A stretch of DNA of 64,000 bases from Megalopta genalis. Taxonomy: Eukaryota; Arthropoda; Insecta; Hymenoptera; Halictidae. Both the position numbers and the translations under genes were made by a program. The notes below the pieces were generated by a model. The model was not told the DNA's origin. It did no database searches and saw only the letters and a list, made by a program, of their open reading frames with translations. Positions 14,781-23,228 of this stretch are shown piece by piece. Position 1 is the first letter of the stretch, and each line of letters starts with the position of its first letter. The DNA lies in assembly GCF_051020955.1 (NCBI RefSeq), contig NW_027476112.1:1612001-1676000 (forward strand). The letters are read 5' to 3'.

Positions 14781-16976
14781 ATGGCGGCTCTACCCGGGGT
14801 GACCTCCTTTCCGACCACACTCGTGGGATTAAGTATGGAGTCTACTTTTTCACAAACAACCGGGGAGGGGGGAAACGAGCGTGAGGTGGAGGTGCGCGGG
14901 CCTATCGTGCGCCTCAAAAGATGCACAGAGCCGGTGTCGCGGAGGCATTCGGCGACACGCGGCAAAAAGAGGACCGCAGCGGGCCTTGGTGAGTGCGATG
15001 AGGGGGAGGAGTCAGATTTCTCTGTCTCCTCCCACCACTCATCGCAGAGTGTCCCGGGCTCGTCGTCAGCGAGGAAAAGAGGACGGCCGCCGACGACCGG
15101 CGAATATGTTGGCCTCGCAGAGGCCAAACTTAGGCTGGCCGAGGCTTCGCAGCTGGAGGCCGAGGCAAGGGAGGTGGCGGCGATATTCGACCCGGGAGCC
15201 CCCGTGCCGAGACCATCACGGTCGAGCGTCCCGCTCCCGGACGAGACGGATATAGCGGAAAATTTCCGCAACCGTCCAACGCGGGATGTCGCGGCCGCTA
15301 TATTGGAGAGCCTGGATGAAGTGGCCAGGATCTCCGGCGTGTCAAAGGGGCTGAAGGGCAATTTGGCCCGCGCCCTAAGGGTGGCCGCCTTAAACGGCAG
15401 GGTGGGGGTGTCCGAGCTTGCGGTTAGGTCAGCTACCGACGCCACGCGTGCCCTGGAGGCAGAGAATGCCGTCCTCAGGGGGCAAATGACGGAGCTGCGG
15501 GCGGAGGTGGCTCGGCTCCGGCAGGTGGTGGAGGCGAGTACGGCTGCTGCCGCAATGCCTCCGCCGCCGCGCCCGGGAGAGGGCTCAGTATCGCCGCCGA
15601 TCGTCGCCGCCCGGGACTGCCAACGCTCCGGGCAAGAAGAGTCCTCGCCCCCACATGCGACTGCGCCCGCAGATTTTCTGGCGCAGATAAGCGCCCTGAT
15701 AGACGCCAAATTGGCGTCATTCAGGAGGGAGCTCGCGCCGCGAACGGACTCGGCCCTGCGATCGGTGGCACCTGGGCCGTCCGTCCCCTCACAGTCTTCG
15801 GACAGGGTGGGGCGGAAGACGAAGAAGAAGAAGAAAGGTGGGAAAGCTGGGGCGGCTATAGCGGCCCAGACGGAGCCCGCTCGACCGCGAGCAGAATCGG
15901 CGCTACCCTCTGCCGCGCCTCCGCCCCAGGAGGCGTGGTCCCAGGTGGTTGGCCGCAAGGCTAAAAAGGCGGCTGCCAAGGCCACTGCGGCGGCGAATAA
16001 CAAAAAAGGACGGGTGGTCCCGGCGGCCCCCAGGAAGACACCCCTGCCTCCGCGACCGCCACGCACAGCAGCGGTTACCATAACGGTTCCGTCTGGCGTG
16101 GACATTACTTACGCGCAGGCGATGGCCACTGCCAGGTCCAAGGTGGATCTGGCAGAAATTGGCATCGCCTCGCTGAGGCCGCGAAGGGCGGTGACTGGGG
16201 GGTTAATTTTTGAGGTCCCTGGTACCGATGGGGCCGCCAAGGCCACCGTCCTCGCCACAAAAGTGGCGGAAGCGCTGGCTGGCACCGGCGTAAAGGTCGC
16301 GCGTCCGGTCAAAAAAGCTGACCTTAGGGTGCGCGGCCTGGTCGATTCGACCACGCCGGCGGAGGTCGCTGCGGCTGTTGCCCGCGTGGGCGAGTGCAGC
16401 GAGGTGGACATCAACACCGGCGAAATCCGGTCTTCCCCCTCGGGATTGGGCACCCTCTGGGTCCGATGTCCTGCCGCGGCCGCTCGCAAGGTTGCTGTCG
16501 CGGGCCGTATAACCGTCGGCTGGACCCAGGCAGCCGTGGAGGCCCTGAGTGCCCGGCCTCTGCAGTGTTACCGTTGCCTTGGTGTTGGCCACACCAGTCA
16601 GCGGTGCACTTCGGCCGAGGATAGGTCCGACTGCTGCTATAGATGCGGCAGTCGGGACCATAAGGTGGCAGCCTGTACGGCCACGCCCAATTGTCCCCTT
16701 TGTGCGGGCGCGGGCAAGCCGTCTGGTCACCGCCTCGGCAGCCGGGCATGTCCTGCTAGTGCGGGGCGAGGCAAGGGAGGCGGCCAAAGGCCGTCTGCCA
16801 GGTATAATAAAAAGGGGAGGGAAACCACGATGGTCAAGGCAGCGACCACCGTGGCCAGCAACGAAAAGGTAGCATCGCCTGATGCTACCGCCGCGCCCGC
16901 GTGGGCGGATGGGGCCACTAAAGTCCCAGACGCCACCGCATACGCGGCCGTGACGGCGATGGACACGGCTGTGTAA
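14781..16976 (+). CDS. ORF1 of E4, Gag-like protein
   Basis: 731 aa, of a second ORF1 subtype shared with E5, E10 and E11. Markers are HHSSQ, RALEAEN and TELRAEV in the coiled coil, ISALIDAKLASFRRE, KTKKKKKGGKAG for the basic patch, and AANNKKGRV, which adds one codon. The three knuckles are intact. Private features include LIFEVPG, VGECSEVD, RYNKKGRETTMVK and PAWADG. The second in-frame Met (14835) opens with MESTFSQTTGE, two residues longer than the MDSF form. It joins ORF2 by TAATG. Confidence 0.96.
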   Translation: MAALPGVTSFPTTLVGLSMESTFSQTTGEGGNEREVEVRGPIVRLKRCTEPVSRRHSATRGKKRTAAGLGECDEGEESDFSVSSHHSSQSVPGSSSARKRGRPPTTGEYVGLAEAKLRLAEASQLEAEAREVAAIFDPGAPVPRPSRSSVPLPDETDIAENFRNRPTRDVAAAILESLDEVARISGVSKGLKGNLARALRVAALNGRVGVSELAVRSATDATRALEAENAVLRGQMTELRAEVARLRQVVEASTAAAAMPPPPRPGEGSVSPPIVAARDCQRSGQEESSPPHATAPADFLAQISALIDAKLASFRRELAPRTDSALRSVAPGPSVPSQSSDRVGRKTKKKKKGGKAGAAIAAQTEPARPRAESALPSAAPPPQEAWSQVVGRKAKKAAAKATAAANNKKGRVVPAAPRKTPLPPRPPRTAAVTITVPSGVDITYAQAMATARSKVDLAEIGIASLRPRRAVTGGLIFEVPGTDGAAKATVLATKVAEALAGTGVKVARPVKKADLRVRGLVDSTTPAEVAAAVARVGECSEVDINTGEIRSSPSGLGTLWVRCPAAAARKVAVAGRITVGWTQAAVEALSARPLQCYRCLGVGHTSQRCTSAEDRSDCCYRCGSRDHKVAACTATPNCPLCAGAGKPSGHRLGSRACPASAGRGKGGGQRPSARYNKKGRETTMVKAATTVASNEKVASPDATAAPAWADGATKVPDATAYAAVTAMDTAV

Positions 16977-19900
16977 TGGGGCCCTCGGGCCCGATAATAC
17001 AAGTTAACCTCAACTGCTCGGCCAGAGCGCAGGATCTCCTGTTTCAATGCCTGGCCGAGCGGGGTGCCGGGTTGGCAGTCGTGGCGGAGCCGCACAGGGT
17101 CCCCAAACATCCACACTGGATGGGGGACTCGATTGGCTCCGCCGCGATTATTTGGGCTGGGAGGTCGGGGTCCCCGCCGTGCTCGCTTATCGAGCGCGGC
17201 CTGGGATACGTGGCCGTTGATTGGGGCGGCACCGCGGTTGTGGCGATATACGCACCTCCAAGGTGGTCCCTCGAAGAGTTTGAACAGTATCTGGACGGGG
17301 TAGGGAGATGCGTCTCCCGCTGTCATCCCCGTCCGGTGCTGGTCCTGGGGGACTTCAATGCCAAGGCCACGCCTTGGAGTTCCCCCGGGACTGATTCGAG
17401 GGGCCGGGAGGTGCTGGATTGGGCGGCGGGACTGGAGCTCCGTCTCCTGAACACGGGCTCGGTCCACACGTGCGTGCGGCATAATGGGGGGTCCATCGTT
17501 GACCTTTCGTGGGCAACGCCCCCGGCCGCGCGCCGTATTACGGGGTGGAGGGTGGCGGAAGGGGTCGAGACGTTGTCTGACCACAGATACATAGTTCTCG
17601 ACTTCTCCGCCGCCCCACCATCGACCACCCGTCGTCGCCCCGCCGATGAAGGTTCGCCTCAGCCGCGGTGGGCGCTGAAGCGCCTCGACCAGGACGCTCT
17701 GATGGCGGCAGCCCACGTCGTGGCCTGGCCAGCAACACCGGCCGGGCCAGTCGACGGGAATGGGGAGGCCCATTGGTTCCGGGGCGCAATGACGTCGATT
17801 TGCGACGTCGCCATGCCCCGGGCCAGGGTCTTCCCGAGGAAGGCGGTGTACTGGTGGACGCGCGCGATAGCGGAATTACGCACCGAGTGCGTCCGCGCGC
17901 GACGCCAGTACGCTCGCGCCCGTCGACGACGACGTACGGACGACGTGCTGGCTGCCCAGCTGTACGGGCTATATCGGGAGAAGGTGGTCGCCCTGCAGCT
18001 GGCCATCAGGCGGGCAAAGGACCAGGCCTGGCGCGATCTCCTCGGCTCTCTGAACCGAGATCCGTGGGGGCGCCCATACAAGATGGCATTGGGACGATTA
18101 CGTCCCTGGGCGCCCCCCGTAACGGAGAGCCTGGATCCGGGGTTGCTCGGGCGGGTCGTGGACGCTTTATTCCCCGTTAGCGGCGAGGCGTCCCGGCCCG
18201 ACCCTGAGCCAGAGGAACATGAGTGGTCCCCGGATCTTGAGGTCGCGCCGGAGGAGATGGCCGGGGTCTTCAAATGGCTCCGGGGCAAGAATACCGCCCC
18301 GGGGCCGGACGGTATCCCCGGCCGGGTCTGGTTGCTCGCCGCGGGCGTCCTGGGGGAGAGGCTGAGGAGCCTCTACTCTGGGCTCCTGAGGTCGGGGACG
18401 TTCCCCGACCTATGGAGAGAAAGTCGGATGGTCCTCTTGAGGAAGGATGGGAGGCCGGGGGATTCTCCCTCCGCGTACCGGCCCATTTGTCTCCTGGATG
18501 AGGCGGGCAAGATCTTCGAGAAGATCATTGTTGCCCGCCTCTCCAGACACCTGTCCCGCGACGGCCCAGATCTGGCGGACTGCCAGTTTGGCTTCCGGGA
18601 GGGGCGATCGACGGTCGACGCTATCGACCGTCTCAAGTCCCTCTCGGACAATGCCGTGGCAAGGGGCGGGGTGTGCTTGGCGGTGTCCATTGACATCGTC
18701 AATGCGTTCAACACCCTGCCCTGGTCCGCCATCAGGGAGGCCCTCGCCGATCACCAGGTGCCTCCCTATCTGAGGCGGGTGATAGGGGCCTACCTTCGGG
18801 ACAGGTGGGTTGAATACCCGGGCCGGTCCGGGATGATACGGAGGGAAGTGGACCGCGGGGTTCCGCAGGGGTCCGTTTTAGGACCGCTCCTGTGGGACCT
18901 GGGTTACAACGCGGTCCTGGAGAAGGCCTCCCTGCCCGACGGTGCCACCCTCGTCTGCTACGCGGACGACACGTTGGTGGTCGCCGTTGGGAGTACCTTC
19001 GAGAGGACCATCCGACGAGCAGAGGTTGCGGTGGCAGCCGTCGTCGCGAGGATCCGCGATCTGGGGCTGAAAATAGCCCCGGAGAAGGCCGAGGCTGTCT
19101 GGTTTCACGGACGGCCTCGGTCTCGGCCACCGGCCAGATCGTGGATCCGGGTTGGAGAAGCCTGCGTAGAGGTGAAGTCCGAGCTGAAATATCTCGGACT
19201 GATCCTCGACAGCCGCTGGAGCTTCGACGCGCATCTCGACCGTCTCGTCCCCCGAGTCGAAAAGGCGGCGGCCTCTTTGGGCCGCCTGCTGCCCAACCTC
19301 GGGGGACCGGGAGATTTTGTGCGCCGCCTATACCTGGGCGTGGTGCGGTCTATGGCCTTATACGGTGCCCCAATATGGGTGCCGTACGTGATGACCAGCC
19401 GACGCAACACGCTGTTGTTGCGCCGGCTGCAGAGGCGGATGGCCATCCGCCTCATAAGAGGTTACCGCACCACGTCTACCGTGGCGGCGCTTGCTCTGGC
19501 GGGAGAACTTCCCTTCGAGCTTCAAGCGGCGGTGCGCGCCTATGTTTATAGGCGCACAAGCATCGCCAGCCGTGCTCGAGGGGCTCCGCCGGAGCGAGAG
19601 ACGGTCGAGGGCTTCGAGCTCCAGGCCCGGCGACTAGCGCTCGCCAGATGGCGTGCCGAGCTTTGCTCCCACGCCGGCGAGCGCGTCCCCGGGGCTCTCC
19701 TGCCGCACTTCACCTCGTGGCGGGAGAGACGGCATGGCAGGCTCTCCTACCGAGCGACGCAGGTGTTCACCGGGCATGGCTGCTTCGGTGTCTACCTGTG
19801 TCGCATCGGGCGGGAAGCGACGACGGTGTGCCACCATTGTGGCGCGGAGGAAGACTCGGCGCAGCACACGCTGGAGGAATGTCCCGCCTTTTCAGCGCTG

Positions 19901-20119
19901 CGCCGAGTCCTAAAACGGGAAGTCGGTCACGACCTCGCACTCTCCAGCCTAGTTGGGGCCATGCTGGAGAGCCCGGGGAAGTGGGCGGCAGCAATCTCTT
20001 TCTGCGAGGAGGTTATGTCGCGGAAGGAGGCTGCCGAGCGGGATCGGGAGCTTACAGATCCCGCCCGACGTGCCCGGGGGCGGCGAGCGCGCCCACGCCG
20101 AGAAACCCCGGGCAGCTGA
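16976..20119 (+). CDS. ORF2 of E4, endonuclease and reverse transcriptase
   Basis: 1047 aa, open, with every catalytic motif present. Private or rare changes are GPSGP at the N-terminus, ATPWSSPGTD directly after GDFNAK in the endonuclease, LDFSAAPPSTT after SDHRYIV, WWTRAIAE, SRPDPEP, GVFKWLRG just ahead of the polymerase, WLLAAGVLG, ALADHQV, GRSGMIRR, GDFVRRLY and IWVPYVM. The ATAWGS to ATPWSS change is next to the active-site loop and could affect nicking. Whether the copy is active cannot be told from sequence. Confidence 0.97.
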   Translation: MGPSGPIIQVNLNCSARAQDLLFQCLAERGAGLAVVAEPHRVPKHPHWMGDSIGSAAIIWAGRSGSPPCSLIERGLGYVAVDWGGTAVVAIYAPPRWSLEEFEQYLDGVGRCVSRCHPRPVLVLGDFNAKATPWSSPGTDSRGREVLDWAAGLELRLLNTGSVHTCVRHNGGSIVDLSWATPPAARRITGWRVAEGVETLSDHRYIVLDFSAAPPSTTRRRPADEGSPQPRWALKRLDQDALMAAAHVVAWPATPAGPVDGNGEAHWFRGAMTSICDVAMPRARVFPRKAVYWWTRAIAELRTECVRARRQYARARRRRRTDDVLAAQLYGLYREKVVALQLAIRRAKDQAWRDLLGSLNRDPWGRPYKMALGRLRPWAPPVTESLDPGLLGRVVDALFPVSGEASRPDPEPEEHEWSPDLEVAPEEMAGVFKWLRGKNTAPGPDGIPGRVWLLAAGVLGERLRSLYSGLLRSGTFPDLWRESRMVLLRKDGRPGDSPSAYRPICLLDEAGKIFEKIIVARLSRHLSRDGPDLADCQFGFREGRSTVDAIDRLKSLSDNAVARGGVCLAVSIDIVNAFNTLPWSAIREALADHQVPPYLRRVIGAYLRDRWVEYPGRSGMIRREVDRGVPQGSVLGPLLWDLGYNAVLEKASLPDGATLVCYADDTLVVAVGSTFERTIRRAEVAVAAVVARIRDLGLKIAPEKAEAVWFHGRPRSRPPARSWIRVGEACVEVKSELKYLGLILDSRWSFDAHLDRLVPRVEKAAASLGRLLPNLGGPGDFVRRLYLGVVRSMALYGAPIWVPYVMTSRRNTLLLRRLQRRMAIRLIRGYRTTSTVAALALAGELPFELQAAVRAYVYRRTSIASRARGAPPERETVEGFELQARRLALARWRAELCSHAGERVPGALLPHFTSWRERRHGRLSYRATQVFTGHGCFGVYLCRIGREATTVCHHCGAEEDSAQHTLEECPAFSALRRVLKREVGHDLALSSLVGAMLESPGKWAAAISFCEEVMSRKEAAERDRELTDPARRARGRRARPRRETPGS

Positions 20120-20636
20120 GAGTAGGCGGGCGGCGGGTGTACCAGAATATGCTGGTTTCATTGCCCGCCGCCCGCCAACAGAGGAGGACGTCCACTGTTG
20201 GGGATGGGGGATGACGAGTCGCCTGAAGGAGGCGAGGGTTAAGTGTGATCCTCCTCCAATATACTCGTCGTCCCCCCGGCGGCCGCTGTGATCGGGGCGG
20301 GGGCCCTGGTCACCTATCGCGCGGTCGCCGTGTCGGGGCGGTGCGGGGTGCGACCCCTCGCGCCGCCGAATTTAAATGGATTTTAGGGGGGAGTATTTAT
20401 TTCCCCCCCGGGACGCGGCCGGTCATCGTTACCATGTTGATGGCCGGCCAGGCGAGGGGGAGCCGCGGTAGTGTTCTTCAAGAGTTCCCGTAGCTCCCCC
20501 GTTGAATCGCCAGCGATCGGTCCTGCGTCCTCAGGTCGCCGTGGAGGTTTTAGTGGGTCAATCCCCACACTACCCTCGTCCCGCTCCCCCGGGTGGGGCG
20601 GGGGTGTCTGGCGAGCAGATTTCCTCCACGTAAAAT
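20120..20636 (+). other. 3' UTR of E4 with serial hairpins
   Basis: No gene is seen. The GGCCGGCCATC arm is GGCCGGTCATC here, replacing a G-C by a G-U pair so that the stem is kept, and the loop reads GTTACCATGTT. The next stem has CCGTAGCTCCCCC on its right arm, which breaks one pair. Upstream, TGATCGGGGCGGG replaces TGATCAGGGCGGG. The tract after the AATTTAAAT block reads GAGTATTTATTTCCCCCCC. Confidence 0.85.
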
Positions 20637-20657
20637 AAAAAAAAAAAAAAAAAAAAA

Positions 20658-20661
20658 GGTT
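20658..20661 (+). repeat. Junction with no full repeat unit, GGTT only
   Basis: E4 poly(A), then GGTT, then the E5 C-run at 20662. Same arrangement as between E2 and E3. Confidence 0.85.
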
Positions 20662-20735
20662 CCCCCCCGTGTCCGCTACCTTGTCGTGGTGGGGGGGCTT
20701 CGTGCCCTAATGATCCTCAAGGCTGTGCCGGCGGG
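20662..20735 (+). ncRNA. Candidate HDV-like ribozyme of E5
   Basis: P1 C-run 20662-20668 and the ACC-TTGTCGT-GGT-GGGGGGG core are identical to E2. The preceding context is poly(A)-GGTT with no full repeat, so the core does not depend on upstream repeat units. Confidence 0.55.
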
Positions 20736-21032
20736 GAATTTATTCCCTGGCAGGTTCTACCATGCCGGAGTGGCTTGAGGTGAGGGGCCAACTAAAGTCG
20801 GACACATACCGTAAACCTGTGGTCATGTTTTACAGGAACGGGGGTCTTGCCTTAACCGGCCGGGCCGCGAGGATGACAACCTCTCTAAAAAATCCCTAGC
20901 CCCAAGCAGTGTTGCGCGGTGAAGAGGGCGTAGCTGGAGTAAGCGCCAGCTATGGTTGGTGGGTGCACCAATCGTTAGCGGTCAACCCCGGGGTACCTGG
21001 CGACCCCCCGGGCGTATTAGCCTTCCCCGGGT
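20736..21032 (+). promoter_or_regulatory. E5 leader downstream of the ribozyme
   Basis: Noncoding, almost the same as the E4 leader. One private base is seen, AGCGGTCAACCC for AGCGGACAACCC. The start-codon hairpin is intact. Confidence 0.55.
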
Positions 21033-23228
21033 ATGGCGGCTCTACCCGGGGTGACCTCCTTTCCGACCACACTCGTGGGATTAAGTATGGAGTCTACTTT
21101 TTCACAAACAACCGGGGAGGGGGGAAACGAGCGTGAGGTGGAGGTGCGCGGGCCTATCGTGCGCCTCAAAAGATGCACAGAGCCGGTGTCGCGGAGGCAT
21201 TCGGCGACACGCGGCAAAAAGAGGACCGCAGCGGGCCTTGGTGAGTGCGATGAGGGGGAGGAGTCAGATTTCTCTGTCTCCTCCCACCACTCATCGCAGA
21301 GTGTCCCGGGCTCGTCGTCAGCGAGGAAAAGAGGACGGCCGCCGACGACCGGCGAATATGTTGGCCTCGCAGAGGCCAAACTTAGGCTGGCCGAGGCTTC
21401 GCAGCTGGAGGCCGAGGCAAGGGAGGTGGCGGCGATATTCGACCCGGGAGCCCCCGTGCCGAGACCATCGCGGTCGAGCGTCCCGCTCCCGGACGAGACG
21501 GATATAGCGGAAAATTTCCGCAACCGTCCAACGCGGGATGTCGCGGCCGCTATATTGGAGAGCCTGGATGAAGTGGCCAGGATCTCCGGCGTGTCAAAGG
21601 GGCTGAAGGGCAATTTGGCCCGCGCCCTAAGGGTGGCCGCCTTAAACGGCAGGGTGGGGGTGTCCGAGCTTGCGGTTAGGTCAGCTACCGACGCCACGCG
21701 TGCCCTGGAGGCAGAGAATGCCGTCCTCAGGGGGCAAATGACGGAGCTGCGGGCGGAGGTGGCTCGGCTCCGGCAGGTGGTGGAGGCGAGAACGGCTGCT
21801 GCCGCAATGCCTCCGCCGCCGCGCCCGGGAGAGGGCTCAGTATCGCCGCCGATCGTCGGCACCCGGGACTGCCAACGCTCCGGGCAAGAAAAGTCCTCGC
21901 CCCCACATGCGACTGCGCCCGCAGATTTTCTGGCGCAGATAAGCGCCCTGATAGACGCCAAATTGGCGTCATTCAGGAGGGAGCTCGCGCCGCGAACGGA
22001 CTCGGCCCTGCGATCGGTGGCACCTGGGCCGTCCGTCCCCTCACAGTCTTCGGACAGGGTGGGGCGGAAGACGAAGAAGAAGAAGAAAGGTGGGAAAGCT
22101 GGGGCGGCTATAGCGGCCCAGACGGAGCCCGCTCGACCGCGAGCAGAATCGGCGCTACCCTCTGCCGCGCCTCCGCCCCAGGAGGCGTGGTCCCAGGTGG
22201 TTGGCCGCAAGGCTAAAAAGGCGGCTGCCAAGGCCACTGCGGCGGCGAATAATAAAAAAGGACGGGTGGTCCCGGCGGCTCCCAGGAAGACACCCCTGCC
22301 TCCGCGACCGCCACGCACAGCAGCGGTTACCATAACGGTTCCGTCTGGCGTGGACATTACTTACGCGCAGGCGATGGCCACTGCCAGGTCCAAGGTGGAC
22401 CTGGCAGAAATTGGCATCGCCTCGCTGAGGCCGCGAAGGGCGGTGACTGGGGGGTTAATTTTGGAAGTCCCTGGCACCGATGGGGCCGCCAAGGCCACCG
22501 TCCTCGCCACAAAAGTGGCGGAAGCGCTGGCAGGCACCGGCGTAAAGGTCGCGCGTCCGGTCAAAAAAGCTGACCTTAGGGTGCGCGGCCTGGTCGATTC
22601 GACCACGCCGGCGGAGGTCGCTGCGGCTGTTGCCCGCGTGGGCGGGTGCAGCGAGGGGGACATCAATACCGGCGAAATCCGGTCTTCCCCCTCGGGATTG
22701 GGCACCCTCTGGGTCCGATGTCCTGCCGCGGCCGCTCGCAAGGTTGCTGTCGCGGGCCGGATAACCGTCGGCTGGACCCATGCAGCCGTGGAGGCCCTGA
22801 GTGCCCGGCCTCTGCAGTGTTACCGTTGCCTTGATGTTGGCCACACCAGTCAGCGGTGCACTTCTGCCGAGGATAGGTCCGACTGCTGCTATAGATGCGG
22901 CAGTCGGGGCCATAAGGTGGCAGCCTGTACGGCCACGCCCAATTGTCCGCTTTGTGCGGGCGCGGGCAGGCCTTCTGGTCACCGCCTCGGCGGCCGGGCG
23001 TGTCCTGTCAGTGCGAGGCGAGGCAAGGTAGGCGGCCAAAGGTCGTCTGCCAGATTCAATAAAAAAGGGAAGGAAACCACGATGGCCAAGGCAGCGACCA
23101 CCGTGGCCAGCAACGAAAAGGCGGCACCGCCTGATGCTACCGCCGCACCCGCGGGGGCGAATGGGGCCACTAAAGTCCCTGACGCCACCGCATCCGCGGC
23201 CGTGACGGCGATGGACACGGCTGTGTAA
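21033..23228 (+). CDS. ORF1 of E5, Gag-like protein
   Basis: 731 aa. The N-terminal two thirds are of the E4 subtype (MESTFSQTTGE, HHSSQ, FRRE, KTKKKKKGG). The C-terminal third changes type: GWTHAAVEAL, CLDVGHTSQRC in knuckle 1, GSRGHKVAAC in knuckle 2, GRPSGHRLGGRACPVSARRGKVGG through knuckle 3, and GANGATKV. This third is shared with E9 apart from the SRGH residue. The knuckle spacing is unaffected, with CX2CX4HX4C kept in the first two. Private residues include VGTRDCQ. Confidence 0.96.
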   Translation: MAALPGVTSFPTTLVGLSMESTFSQTTGEGGNEREVEVRGPIVRLKRCTEPVSRRHSATRGKKRTAAGLGECDEGEESDFSVSSHHSSQSVPGSSSARKRGRPPTTGEYVGLAEAKLRLAEASQLEAEAREVAAIFDPGAPVPRPSRSSVPLPDETDIAENFRNRPTRDVAAAILESLDEVARISGVSKGLKGNLARALRVAALNGRVGVSELAVRSATDATRALEAENAVLRGQMTELRAEVARLRQVVEARTAAAAMPPPPRPGEGSVSPPIVGTRDCQRSGQEKSSPPHATAPADFLAQISALIDAKLASFRRELAPRTDSALRSVAPGPSVPSQSSDRVGRKTKKKKKGGKAGAAIAAQTEPARPRAESALPSAAPPPQEAWSQVVGRKAKKAAAKATAAANNKKGRVVPAAPRKTPLPPRPPRTAAVTITVPSGVDITYAQAMATARSKVDLAEIGIASLRPRRAVTGGLILEVPGTDGAAKATVLATKVAEALAGTGVKVARPVKKADLRVRGLVDSTTPAEVAAAVARVGGCSEGDINTGEIRSSPSGLGTLWVRCPAAAARKVAVAGRITVGWTHAAVEALSARPLQCYRCLDVGHTSQRCTSAEDRSDCCYRCGSRGHKVAACTATPNCPLCAGAGRPSGHRLGGRACPVSARRGKVGGQRSSARFNKKGKETTMAKAATTVASNEKAAPPDATAAPAGANGATKVPDATASAAVTAMDTAV

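Larger units (their letters stand above)
14410..20657 (+). mobile_element. Element E4, complete R1-clade non-LTR retrotransposon
   Basis: Complete copy with a 21-A tail (20637-20657). The leader and ORF1 form a pair with E5, distinguished by GAAGAGGGCGTAG, CCCCCCGGGCGTATTAG and MESTF. ORF2 carries more private substitutions than most copies, although it is open throughout. Confidence 0.97.

Noticed and set aside
14765..16105. Long antisense open frame (446 aa) opposite ORF1, recurring in several copies
   Set aside because: It is Ser/Ala/Arg-rich, lies entirely within ORF1, varies with ORF1 codon changes, and has no recognisable domain. GC-rich DNA keeps the antisense frame open by chance.
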